The notes beneath the pieces are model-generated. The model had not been told where the DNA came from. It saw nothing but the letters and a program-made list of their open reading frames with translations, and ran no database searches. A program made the position numbers and the translations under genes. Below are positions 33,751 through 41,626 of a stretch of 64,000 nucleotides of DNA, one piece after another (position 1 is the stretch's first letter; each line of letters begins with the position of its first letter). The stretch is from contig NZ_VEGP01000007.1 in assembly GCF_007679495.1 (NCBI RefSeq), forward strand, positions 1 to 64,000, given 5' to 3'. This DNA is from Paenibacillus sp. 32O-W (GTDB lineage Bacteria > Bacillota > Bacilli > Paenibacillales > NBRC-103111).

Positions 33751-34898
33751 CCCGAGTCGCCTATGTCAGTACTTATGTGCCGCAAAAATGCGGTTTGGCC
33801 ACCTTTACCTTTCATTTAAGACAGGCAGTTAACGAAGCGAAAGGGAGACAGGATCGGGACCCGGTTGTCGTTCCCGTCCAGCCTGCCGGCGAATGGCATG
33901 AGGATGCGATCTTGTGGCCGCTGCGCCGCGACCGGCTGGAAGACTACGCAAAAATGGCGAGAAGAATAAACCGTTCCGGCATTGACGTCGTCTCGCTGCA
34001 GCATGAATTTGGCATATTCGGAGGAGAGGCCGGGGCTTATGTATTGAATTTCGTGAGGCAACTGGAGAAGCCGCTGGTGACCACCTTCCATACGGTGTTC
34101 GAGCATCCCCGCCCGCCTTATGATTCGATACAGAAGGAAATTGCGGAGCGAAGCGATAAAATCGTGGTCATGAACCGTAAAGCCATTGATTATTTACATG
34201 AAGCGTTCGGGGTGCCCCGCAGCAAGATCGTATTCATCCCGCACGGCACACCCGAGCCGAATCCGGAATTAAGGCAGGAGTGGCGCAGCACATTGAACTG
34301 GAGCGACCGCAAGGTACTGATGACCTTCGGATTGCTGAGCCGGGGCAAAGGGCTGGAATGGATCATAGAAATTCTGCCGGAGATCGTGAAGAGGGTTCCC
34401 CAAGCGCTGTATGCCATTGTCGGGCAAACCCATCCGGAGGTAAAGCGGCAGGAGGGTGAACGGTACCGGGAGCAGTTACGGGGGCGGATAGAGGAGCTCG
34501 GGCTCGAGCAGCACGTCATCATGATCGATCGCTATATGGATGAGCCCGAATTGGTTAAGCATCTGACGGCTTGTGATATCTATGTCACGCCTTATCCGGG
34601 ACTGCAGCAAATTACGAGCGGTACATTGGCTTATGCGGTCGGGCTGGGCAGACCGGTTGTCTCGTCTCCCTATTCTTATGCGACCGATTTGCTGGCAGAT
34701 TATCCGGAGCTTCTGCTGGATCCCGGGGATTCGGACGCCTGGATTAACAAAATAACCGAGCTTCTGGCGGACGATGCAGAGCTGGAGAAATGGAGCCGGA
34801 AGATCGGTTTCATTGGTCAAAATATGCATTGGCCGGAAGTCGGCAGGCGCCATGCCGAGCTGTTTTCCGAGGTGAGGGCTCTTGAGTACGTCCGTTGA
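33747..34898 (+). CDS. Glycosyltransferase family 4 (GT-B fold)
   Basis: The 383-residue protein has the GT4 layout: N-terminal acceptor domain (YVPQKCGLATFTFHL, SLQHEFGIFGGEAG), then a donor domain with FGLLSRGKGLEWII and the E(x)7E-like region YPGLQQITSGTLAYAVGLGRP. The glutamate usually heading that motif is Gln here. It would transfer a sugar from a nucleotide donor to an unknown acceptor. TTG at 33747 overlaps the upstream stop and follows GGAGGT, so translation is coupled. No membrane or export genes accompany it. Confidence 0.85.
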   Translation: MTRVAYVSTYVPQKCGLATFTFHLRQAVNEAKGRQDRDPVVVPVQPAGEWHEDAILWPLRRDRLEDYAKMARRINRSGIDVVSLQHEFGIFGGEAGAYVLNFVRQLEKPLVTTFHTVFEHPRPPYDSIQKEIAERSDKIVVMNRKAIDYLHEAFGVPRSKIVFIPHGTPEPNPELRQEWRSTLNWSDRKVLMTFGLLSRGKGLEWIIEILPEIVKRVPQALYAIVGQTHPEVKRQEGERYREQLRGRIEELGLEQHVIMIDRYMDEPELVKHLTACDIYVTPYPGLQQITSGTLAYAVGLGRPVVSSPYSYATDLLADYPELLLDPGDSDAWINKITELLADDAELEKWSRKIGFIGQNMHWPEVGRRHAELFSEVRALEYVR

Positions 34899-35967
34899 CG
34901 CGCTTAAGCATCTCTTCCGGTTAACAGATGATACCGGAATTATGGAGCATGCTTGCGGTATCGTTCCCCGGAGACAAGAAGGATACAGCACCGATGACCA
35001 GGCCAGAGCGCTTTGGGTTTGTCTGGAGTGGCTGGACATCGTCAGCGAGAGAGAGTCGGGAAGAATATATGCGCTCATCGACAAGTATTTGTCCTTTATG
35101 CTGTGGGCTCAGACGGAAGACGGCCATTTCCACAATAATTTCGCTTACGATCGCTCGCGAGAGGCCGAATCTCCGTCAGAGGATTGTCTAAGCCGCTGCC
35201 TGTGGGCCTGCGCACGGCTTATGGTTCGCCTGCCGGATACGAACCGGTTCATTGCTGCGGAGACGATGCTGAGGCAAGCGCGGAAATACATAGCCGGTAT
35301 GAACTCTCCCCGCGGCTGTGCGTATGCGCTGGCATCATTCAGTCTGCTGGCCAAGCATCGTTATCCTGTCGATTACGAGAGCGAAGTCGCAGCTCTGGCG
35401 AATAAACTTGTGAGCCATTACCGGCGGCATGCAAGGGAGGATTGGCATTGGTATGAGCCCGCGGCGACCTATAGCAACGGGCTGCTGCCATGGGGCCTGC
35501 TGTGCGCATATGAGGTTACTCCGAACCGGCAATGGCTTGACGTTGCGGTCGAAAGTCTGGACTTCTTAATTCGTCTTATGACGAATGAACGGGGACAAAT
35601 CCGCCCGATAGGGAACCGGGGATGGTGTACCCGCGAGGGGAGGGCGAAATGGGATCAGCAGCCGATCGATGTCATGAAGCTTGGCCTGGCGGCGGCCAAA
35701 GCTTATGAGATCGTGGGGCGCTCCAAATATTACGATGCTGCCATGAAATGCCGGGCCTGGTTTCACGGGGAAAATGACGCCCGCACGGCTATGGTGGACC
35801 CGAAGACAGGGGGCTGCTACGACGGGATTGGTGAACGGGGAGTGAATTATAACCAGGGAGCGGAAGCGATCATATCTTTTTTGTTGACAGAAGCGATCAT
35901 GATGAAATTAACCCATTCCGGAGATGAGGTGAAGGTACATGCAAACTACGCAGGAGCGATATCTTGA
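34882..35967 (+). CDS. Alpha/alpha-toroid protein of a glycosyltransferase operon
   Basis: This 361-residue protein consists mostly of paired helices, as in six-hairpin glycosidases and mannosidase-like toroids (EGYSTDDQARALW, EDCLSRCLWACARLM, YGAGN-type motifs absent). Repeated aromatic-acidic segments such as WHWYEPAATYSNGLLPWGL are typical. It overlaps both neighbours: its TTG start lies inside the GT4 gene and its end lies inside the phosphomutase gene. That indicates a tight operon. Homologous toroid proteins accompany GT4/NDP-sugar genes in other bacteria, but I know no proven activity. Confidence 0.65.
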   Translation: MSTSVDALKHLFRLTDDTGIMEHACGIVPRRQEGYSTDDQARALWVCLEWLDIVSERESGRIYALIDKYLSFMLWAQTEDGHFHNNFAYDRSREAESPSEDCLSRCLWACARLMVRLPDTNRFIAAETMLRQARKYIAGMNSPRGCAYALASFSLLAKHRYPVDYESEVAALANKLVSHYRRHAREDWHWYEPAATYSNGLLPWGLLCAYEVTPNRQWLDVAVESLDFLIRLMTNERGQIRPIGNRGWCTREGRAKWDQQPIDVMKLGLAAAKAYEIVGRSKYYDAAMKCRAWFHGENDARTAMVDPKTGGCYDGIGERGVNYNQGAEAIISFLLTEAIMMKLTHSGDEVKVHANYAGAIS

Positions 35968-37360
35968 AATCCCGAAGCAGGTGTTCAGGGAATATGACAT
36001 TCGCGGCAAAGCCGGTGAGCAAATCAGTGCTGATTTCAGCTATTTGCTCGGTGCTGCGTTCGGCAATAAAGCGAAGCTGGCGGGAGCCGACAAGGTAGTG
36101 GTCGGTCATGACAACCGCAAATCTTCTCCCGATTTTCACCGGGCGCTCATCAGCGGCCTGCATCAATCCGATTGCCGGGTGATCGATATTGGAGAAGTGA
36201 CAACGCCGATGTTCTACTATGCTTTGGAACACTTCAAGTGCCCGAGCGGAATAATGATTACGGCCAGCCATAACCCAGGGGACGACAACGGCTTTAAGAT
36301 AGCGATGAACTACTCGACTATATATGGGGAGGCCATTCAGGAACTGCGGCAGGCGATGCGAATGATAGCGGATAAAGAAGAGCTGCCCCAGAAGCACCGC
36401 TGGAAGAATGGTTTGCTTCAACGCGAGGACATCGAGGTGCCTTATTTGTCCATGTTGAGGGATAAAATCAAGCTTGGCCCGCGAAAGCTGAAAGTCGTTG
36501 TCGATTGCGGCAACGGTACGGCATCGCCATTCGCGCCGAAGGCACTCCGCAACTGGGGCTGTGAAGTGGTAGAGCTGTACTGCCAGTCGAATCCGGACTT
36601 TCCCCATCATCATCCGGACCCCGTGGATCCGGCCAATTTGGCCGATCTGATCGCGAAGGTCAAGGAAGAGCGGGCCGATCTTGGCATCGCGTTCGACGGC
36701 GACGGGGACAGGCTTGGCGTCGTGGATGAACAAGGAAACATTTTATGGGGAGATCAATTAATGATCTTGTTCTGGAGGGAAATATTGCCGAAATATCCCG
36801 GCTGCCAGGCGCTGGTGGAGGTGAAGTGCTCGCAAGCCCTGGTTGAAGAAATTGAGAAACTGGGCGGCCAACCGATCTTCCACCGCACCGGACACTCGCA
36901 TATAAAAGCGTCGATGCGGAAGCTCGACACGCCTTTTACCGGAGAAATGTCGGGGCACTTGTTCTTCCGGGATGAATACTATGGATTCGATGACGCTCTG
37001 TATGCTGCGGGACGCTTGTTACGAATAGTGAGTCAATCCGGCAAGCCTCTCTCCGGGCTCTATGCCGACGTCCCGCGGTATTGCTCGACTCCGGAAACGA
37101 GAATTCCGTGCGAAGAGAATGAAAAATCTAAAATCATAAATAAAGTGAAACAGTATTTCCGCGGTCTTCATGAAACGGTAGAGGTCGATGGAATCCGGGT
37201 ATTGTTCCCCGATGGCTGGGGGCTGGTGCGGAGTTCAAACACACAGCCTATCCTGGTGCTCCGGGCCGAAGCCGGCAGTCATGAAGGGCTGAAGCGGATC
37301 AAGGCCGAAATGGAGAAGGCGCTGCGCAGCGCTTCGGGACATGTGCAAGTCCAGTGGTGA
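35939..37360 (+). CDS. Phosphomannomutase/phosphoglucomutase
   Basis: The 473-residue alpha-D-phosphohexomutase has FREYDIRGKAG at its start and the phosphoserine loop TASHNPGDDNGFK near residue 110. The metal loop FDGDGDRLG lies near 254, the sugar-binding GEMSGHLFFRD near 343, and the phosphate-binding SNTQP near 440. It interconverts mannose or glucose 6- and 1-phosphates. In this operon it supplies sugar 1-phosphate for the nucleotidyltransferase. GAGGTGAAGG precedes the ATG, which lies inside the toroid gene. Confidence 0.92.
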   Translation: MQTTQERYLEIPKQVFREYDIRGKAGEQISADFSYLLGAAFGNKAKLAGADKVVVGHDNRKSSPDFHRALISGLHQSDCRVIDIGEVTTPMFYYALEHFKCPSGIMITASHNPGDDNGFKIAMNYSTIYGEAIQELRQAMRMIADKEELPQKHRWKNGLLQREDIEVPYLSMLRDKIKLGPRKLKVVVDCGNGTASPFAPKALRNWGCEVVELYCQSNPDFPHHHPDPVDPANLADLIAKVKEERADLGIAFDGDGDRLGVVDEQGNILWGDQLMILFWREILPKYPGCQALVEVKCSQALVEEIEKLGGQPIFHRTGHSHIKASMRKLDTPFTGEMSGHLFFRDEYYGFDDALYAAGRLLRIVSQSGKPLSGLYADVPRYCSTPETRIPCEENEKSKIINKVKQYFRGLHETVEVDGIRVLFPDGWGLVRSSNTQPILVLRAEAGSHEGLKRIKAEMEKALRSASGHVQVQW

Positions 37361-37498
37361 TCCAAGGGGAGGCTCATCCTTGCCGCGGAGGGAAACGCCT
37401 TCCTTCCGTCCTTCCGTCCCGAAGCAAGAGGTGCCGGAAGGTTATGAGTGAAATGGTTGTATGAATTTAGGTTATAAATTCAGGTTATAAATTTAGGT

Positions 37499-37527
37499 TT
37501 GACAAAAAAATTCCAATACCCTATAAT
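37499..37527 (+). promoter_or_regulatory. Sigma-A promoter of the T-box leuA transcript
   Basis: TTGACA (37499-37504), 17 bases, then a consensus TATAAT (37522-37527). Short direct repeats of AGGTTATAAATT just upstream may be an UP-like A+T-rich stretch. Confidence 0.85.
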
Positions 37528-37559
37528 AGCCAATAAATTAATACTCCAAATGTTGTGAT

Positions 37560-37794
37560 TAGAATTAGTAGGAGTGAAATGACCTTCCAGAGAGCCGTTG
37601 GTTGGTGTGAAACGGCAGCGTCGATCACTTTGAACTCGTCTATGAACAGCTGCCCGATAATGTAGGGTATGACGGAATTCCCCCGTTACAGGGATAGATG
37701 GTGATGGCCATCGAAAGAGATCATTTCGCATGAAATGAATTAGAGTGGTACCGCGGGTTAACCTCGTCTCTATACGTAGAGACGGGGTTTTTTT
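37560..37794 (+). ncRNA. T-box riboswitch with Leu (CUC) specifier
   Basis: The leader has the AGAGAG GA motif near 37592, the distal Stem I loop GGTTGGTGTGAAACGG and the specifier loop TTTGAACTCG, in which CTC (37635-37637) encodes Leu. The conserved T-box AGAGTGGTACCGCGGG starts at 37742. The terminator pairs 37762-37772 with 37777-37787 and is followed by seven T. Uncharged tRNA-Leu (anticodon GAG) should stabilise the antiterminator and allow leuA expression. Confidence 0.92.
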
Positions 37795-37868
37795 GTTGAT
37801 TAAAGTCCGGGTTTAATCAACCCCGCTTGACATATAGATATCCAAAAAGGTTTAGGGAGGAAACAGAG

Positions 37869-39419
37869 ATGAACCGAAACATCATCGTGCTGGATACCAC
37901 ATTGCGTGACGGCGAACAAGTGCCGGGCGCCAAGCTGAACGTCAATCAAAAAGTCGAGTTCGCTCAGCAATTGAAGCGGCTTAATGTAGATATCATCGAA
38001 GCGGGATTCCCGGCTTCTTCCGCGGGAGATTTCAACGCGGTCCGGGAAATTGTCCGCACCGTAGGAGATTCCGTATCGATTACCGCTCTTGCGCGGGCGG
38101 TTAAGAGCGATATCGATGCCGTACATGAGAGCATCAAGCTTGCGCAAAATCCGTTCATTCATATCGTGCTGGGCACCTCCAACATCCATGTCGACAAGAA
38201 ATTTAACCGTTCCAAGGAAGCTGTCATGCAGATGGGAGTCGATGCGGTCAAGTACGCCAAAACTTTGCTTCCTGAAGTGCAGTACTCCACGGAAGACGCG
38301 TCGCGATCGGATTTCGAATATTTGTGGCGAACGATCGAGGCCGTAGTCAAAGCGGGGGCCACCATCATCAACGTGCCCGATACGGTAGGCTATGCTGTTC
38401 CGGAGGAATTCGGCGATCTGATCCGGCGCATTAACGAGCGTTTAAAAAATTTGAACGAAAACGTAATCCTTAGCGTTCACTGCCATAACGACCTGGGGCT
38501 GGCGACGGCCAATACGCTCAGTGCGATCCATAACGGAGCCGATAAAGTCGAGTGCACCATCAACGGTTTGGGAGAACGGGCTGGCAATACATCGCTGGAA
38601 GAGGTTGTGATGGGGCTCAAAGTGAGGGAAAACTATTATCACTGCTCCACCCGGATCCAGACGACAGAGCTGCTCAGAACTTCCAGATTGCTGACCCATT
38701 TGACGGGACTTGATGTGCAGGTGAACAAAGCGATTACCGGCGAGAACGCTTTTGCCCATTCTTCCGGCATACATCAGGACGGACTGCTGAAGGACCGTCA
38801 GGTCTATGAAATCATGTCGCCCGAGGAGGTCGGGGCGGAAAGCATGGAGCTGATCCTGACGGCCCGTTCCGGAAGGCATGCCTTCAAGAACGCAGTTGAG
38901 AAGATGGGCTTCGATCCGGGCGATGCCGAAGATTTCGAAGCGCTGTTCGCGAAATTTCTTACTTTGGCCGATGCCAAGAAAGAAGTTTACGACCACGATG
39001 TGTTTTACCTGGTGACCAGTCACCGCACCTTGAATGAAAACAGCGGTCATCTGTACGAACTGGAATCCTTTCAAGTAGTAACGAACGATCTGTATCCTAC
39101 CGCTACGGCCAAATTGAAGAAGGGCTCCGAGACGTTCAAAGGCAGCGCGGTTGGCGATGGTCCGATCGATGCCTTGTACAGTGTGCTGAAAACATTGACG
39201 GGGCTGGAGGTCCAATTGAAGGATTACAAAATAAACAGCCTGTCCCGGGGCAAAGAAGCGGTCGGCCGGGTCAATATCCGTATCGAGTATCAAGGCAAAA
39301 TCTACTCTGGACGCGCCATGGACACGGATATCATCAAGGCCAGCGCAGTAGCTTTCCTGAACGGCATCAATGCCGCATTGCTGGATGCAGGCAGCGACAG
39401 CCCGAACCCGCAAAGCTAA
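37869..39419 (+). CDS. leuA: 2-isopropylmalate synthase
   Basis: The 516-residue protein condenses acetyl-CoA and 2-ketoisovalerate, the first step of leucine synthesis. It has TTLRDGEQVPGAKLN, the HxH metal site in VHCHNDLGLATAN, GLGERAGNTSLEE and a C-terminal regulatory domain typical of LeuA. GEQVPGA in place of the usual GEQSPG/GEQSAG is a small variation. The ATG at 37869 follows GGGAGG; an in-frame start at 37827 is unlikely. It lacks adjacent leuBCD or ilv genes, so it may be a second, T-box-controlled copy. Confidence 0.92.
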   Translation: MNRNIIVLDTTLRDGEQVPGAKLNVNQKVEFAQQLKRLNVDIIEAGFPASSAGDFNAVREIVRTVGDSVSITALARAVKSDIDAVHESIKLAQNPFIHIVLGTSNIHVDKKFNRSKEAVMQMGVDAVKYAKTLLPEVQYSTEDASRSDFEYLWRTIEAVVKAGATIINVPDTVGYAVPEEFGDLIRRINERLKNLNENVILSVHCHNDLGLATANTLSAIHNGADKVECTINGLGERAGNTSLEEVVMGLKVRENYYHCSTRIQTTELLRTSRLLTHLTGLDVQVNKAITGENAFAHSSGIHQDGLLKDRQVYEIMSPEEVGAESMELILTARSGRHAFKNAVEKMGFDPGDAEDFEALFAKFLTLADAKKEVYDHDVFYLVTSHRTLNENSGHLYELESFQVVTNDLYPTATAKLKKGSETFKGSAVGDGPIDALYSVLKTLTGLEVQLKDYKINSLSRGKEAVGRVNIRIEYQGKIYSGRAMDTDIIKASAVAFLNGINAALLDAGSDSPNPQS

Positions 39420-39435
39420 TTTCTAAGCCCCATAG
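39420..39435. other. Short spacer after leuA
   Basis: Only 16 bases separate leuA from the dispersed repeat. No terminator is visible directly after the stop codon. Confidence 0.4.
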
Positions 39436-39660
39436 TGCCTAATTCTAAGCAATAATGCACGTCTTTTCGGAGAAAGTGTCGGAAGTACCTGATTCTAGAG
39501 CAATAATGCACGTCTTTGGAGCGTTTTTTAGCAAAAGGGTCCCATTTTGTGAAAAAGACCTGCACATTTGCGCGTCTTTCGCCTTTTTATTGGAAAAAGG
39601 CACCGATTTTAATGTATTTTTGCTCGTCTTTGCGATGTCTTCGCCGATGTCCCGACGTAT
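39436..39660. repeat. Dispersed repeat element, copy 1
   Basis: Two tandem units of about 50 bp begin TGCCTAATTCTAAGCAATAA (39436) and TACCTGATTCTAGAGCAATA (39486). A longer unique part follows, with AAAAAGACCTGCACATTTG and a GATTTTAATG...TTTTGCTCGTCTTT end. The same arrangement recurs at 58756-59000 with a 51-bp unit. On the minus strand the units stay open as a 17-residue period containing KTCIIALE, but no start or ribosome site is supported. No terminal inverted repeats or transposase are visible. Confidence 0.8.
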
Positions 39661-40015
39661 TCCGTAAATCCGGATGATCTCTCCTGCCGGCGGCGTGGGA
39701 TCGTGCATAGAATAGCGAGCCATTCCTTCTTGTTCAGACGATGGCGTACAAAGAGATGGTGACGGGTATCCCCGGAGACAGAAAGCCGGTTTAATTTCAT
39801 TTGGAAGTTAATCCGGCTGTACGCAGGGTGGTTAGTTGAGATCGGCATTGCTTGTGCCGGACAGCAGGTTGTCTGAAGCAGCAGGGGAATGTGGTGATAC
39901 CAGAAAATGGTAAAAGCAACCCACGGTTTGCGGGCCGCTCTTAACCGATCAAGCAGATTCAAGGTACGGTATTCAATAGAAACGGCATAGTCCAATCGAG
40001 GCCGTTAGCCGCGCT
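39661..40015. other. Region downstream of repeat copy 1, no gene recognised
   Basis: A 128-residue open frame crosses this stretch on the minus strand (39609-39995) and enters the repeat. It has no ribosome binding site and no motif I recognise. I leave it unannotated. Confidence 0.4.
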
Positions 40016-41284
40016 TCAGGGCTGGACGCCCCGGTCTTGCCGGACAGCGTCCGTGGTCGGCTTCGCGGATGGCCGGTGCCATAAGGCGATAAGGAGAAGA
40101 ACGATCGCGCTTCCCAGATAAAGATACAACATTCCGTTAGGCAGGCCGACCAACAAGTATGTCAACATCGGGCCCAGCGCGGAGCCTAGATCGGTAGCCA
40201 CCGAGTAAGCGGTCATGACCGCTACGACGGAAGAGAGCCGGGCGACATCCGACGCCAAGGCGTCCAATAAAGTGGAGACGGCTGTGCTGGCCGCCATGAT
40301 GAACAAGATAATCGCGCACCAAGCGTACAGCGGAAGGTTCCAAGGCACCAAGGCGTATCCGGCCGCCGAGACGACCAGCGCCAGGCAGAAGAGGGGCAGC
40401 CGACCCTTCGGGCCGTCCGAGCGCCTGCCGACCCAGGCGGCGAGGAACGGCTCCCACGCCCAGCGGGCCGCCTGGAGTATGCCTGCCAGCATCGTGCTCG
40501 TCATGACTATGCCGATCAGCATCATTGGCTGAGTATAGTTGGTTTCGATCAACAGACTTAAAGTGGCGACCATGACTGTCTGGATAAGATAAAGCAGCAG
40601 GCCGGTAGCGATGATTATGATAACTGGCTTGGTCCAAATCCTTCTGCTTATGCTCCGGTCTTCCTTCTGCATCTGCGAAGCTTCGGTATCATTTGCTTTA
40701 CCGCCGGTAATGTAGAGGGCGACATAGGGAAGACCTGCCAGCATGAACAAGCCGAATACGATGGAGACGGCATCCATGCCGCACAATGGAACGAGAATGC
40801 CGCCGGCCAGCATGCCAACGAGGCTTCCGAGCCGGGATATTCCGTTAAAGCGTCCCATCAATCGCCCCCGATTCGAATCGTCGGAGTAACGGATAACGGT
40901 TAAATAGCCGCCCATACGCAGGAAAGACCAGGCTATCCCCCACAGGCCTCGGAGAATGAGCCATATGGCAAATCCATCGAAAAGTCCGTAACCGACTGTC
41001 GTTGCAGCAGCCAGCAGCACGGCAAGGAATAGTCCGATGCGTAGAGGCATTTTTCTGTAAAGCAGACCGATTAGCGGCGTCGATGGCAGGCGGATAAAAC
41101 GGTTCACCGACAGGAGAACGCCGACCTCCCATAATGCACTGAGGCCGGCTTCTTTCCAGTAAATAGGCAGTACGATGTACAGCATGGAATCTCCGAGCAG
41201 ACAGAGTGCGGTAACAATAGCAATGATCGTAACCGGCCGCTGCCCGTTGCCGGTCGTCGTTTCTTTCAATAAATTAAGGTTCAT
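40016..41284 (-). CDS. MFS transporter
   Basis: The 422-residue protein has about 12 hydrophobic segments. MFS loop motifs include LLGDSMLYIVLPIYWKEAGL at helix 1 and NRGRLMGRFNGISRLGS between helices 4 and 5. A charged central loop (KANDTEASQMQKEDRS) separates the two halves. The drug or metabolite transported is unknown. The ATG lacks a good ribosome site of its own and lies inside the end of a 44-codon frame (41274-41408), suggesting translational coupling to that frame. Confidence 0.85.
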   Translation of the reverse strand: MNLNLLKETTTGNGQRPVTIIAIVTALCLLGDSMLYIVLPIYWKEAGLSALWEVGVLLSVNRFIRLPSTPLIGLLYRKMPLRIGLFLAVLLAAATTVGYGLFDGFAIWLILRGLWGIAWSFLRMGGYLTVIRYSDDSNRGRLMGRFNGISRLGSLVGMLAGGILVPLCGMDAVSIVFGLFMLAGLPYVALYITGGKANDTEASQMQKEDRSISRRIWTKPVIIIIATGLLLYLIQTVMVATLSLLIETNYTQPMMLIGIVMTSTMLAGILQAARWAWEPFLAAWVGRRSDGPKGRLPLFCLALVVSAAGYALVPWNLPLYAWCAIILFIMAASTAVSTLLDALASDVARLSSVVAVMTAYSVATDLGSALGPMLTYLLVGLPNGMLYLYLGSAIVLLLIALWHRPSAKPTTDAVRQDRGVQP

Positions 41285-41408
41285 AGATTGTCATGAGGGT
41301 CAGAAAGGCCGTCTGTTCGTCACAGGGTACCTTGTACCTTGTGCGTAAGACCTGAAAATGCCCAACCGGTTCGATATGAAGCAAACCGAGAATGTGGGCG
41401 ACCTTCAT
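41274..41408 (-). CDS. Possible 44-residue leader peptide of the MFS gene
   Basis: The frame begins MKVAHILGLLHIEPVGHFQV and ends TIYEP, with AGGAG a few bases before its ATG at 41408. Its stop overlaps the MFS start region by 11 bp, and the MFS gene has no clear site of its own. It may act as a translated leader that couples or attenuates pump expression. I recognise no homologue. Confidence 0.4.
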   Translation of the reverse strand: MKVAHILGLLHIEPVGHFQVLRTRYKVPCDEQTAFLTLMTIYEP

Positions 41409-41578
41409 TCTTCTCCTACATGCTCCTTTTTCTGGGAAATCTTTCTTCACTCCCTTCTTTTTACCCCTTTTTAACATTTCGGTCAAGACCAGACTTATAA
41501 ATAGCCGATGAAGCCTCCGTGAGGGCGCTGCTTTCCGGTGTAGTCAAACAGGGTCCGGGCCTTCGCAAAAGCGGAAAA

Positions 41579-41611
41579 GCGCCGAAGGAACCGGGTTGGT
41601 TCCTTCGGCGC
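41579..41611 (-). terminator. Terminator of the NorA-like gene
   Basis: Perfect 14-bp stem GCGCCGAAGGAACC / GGTTCCTTCGGCGC with a 5-base loop. On the minus strand it is followed by CTTTTCCGCTTTT. Confidence 0.8.
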
Positions 41612-41626
41612 CCAAGGCTCTTCCGA

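Noticed and set aside
37470..37500. Possible CRISPR-like direct repeats (AGGTTATAAATT)
   Set aside because: The repeats are only about 12 bp, adjacent and A+T rich, with no spacers.
39445..39723. Minus-strand frame through repeat copy 1 as a real Cys-containing repeat protein
   Set aside because: It has no ribosome binding site, and its openness follows from the 51-bp period. I keep it as a repeat with unknown function.
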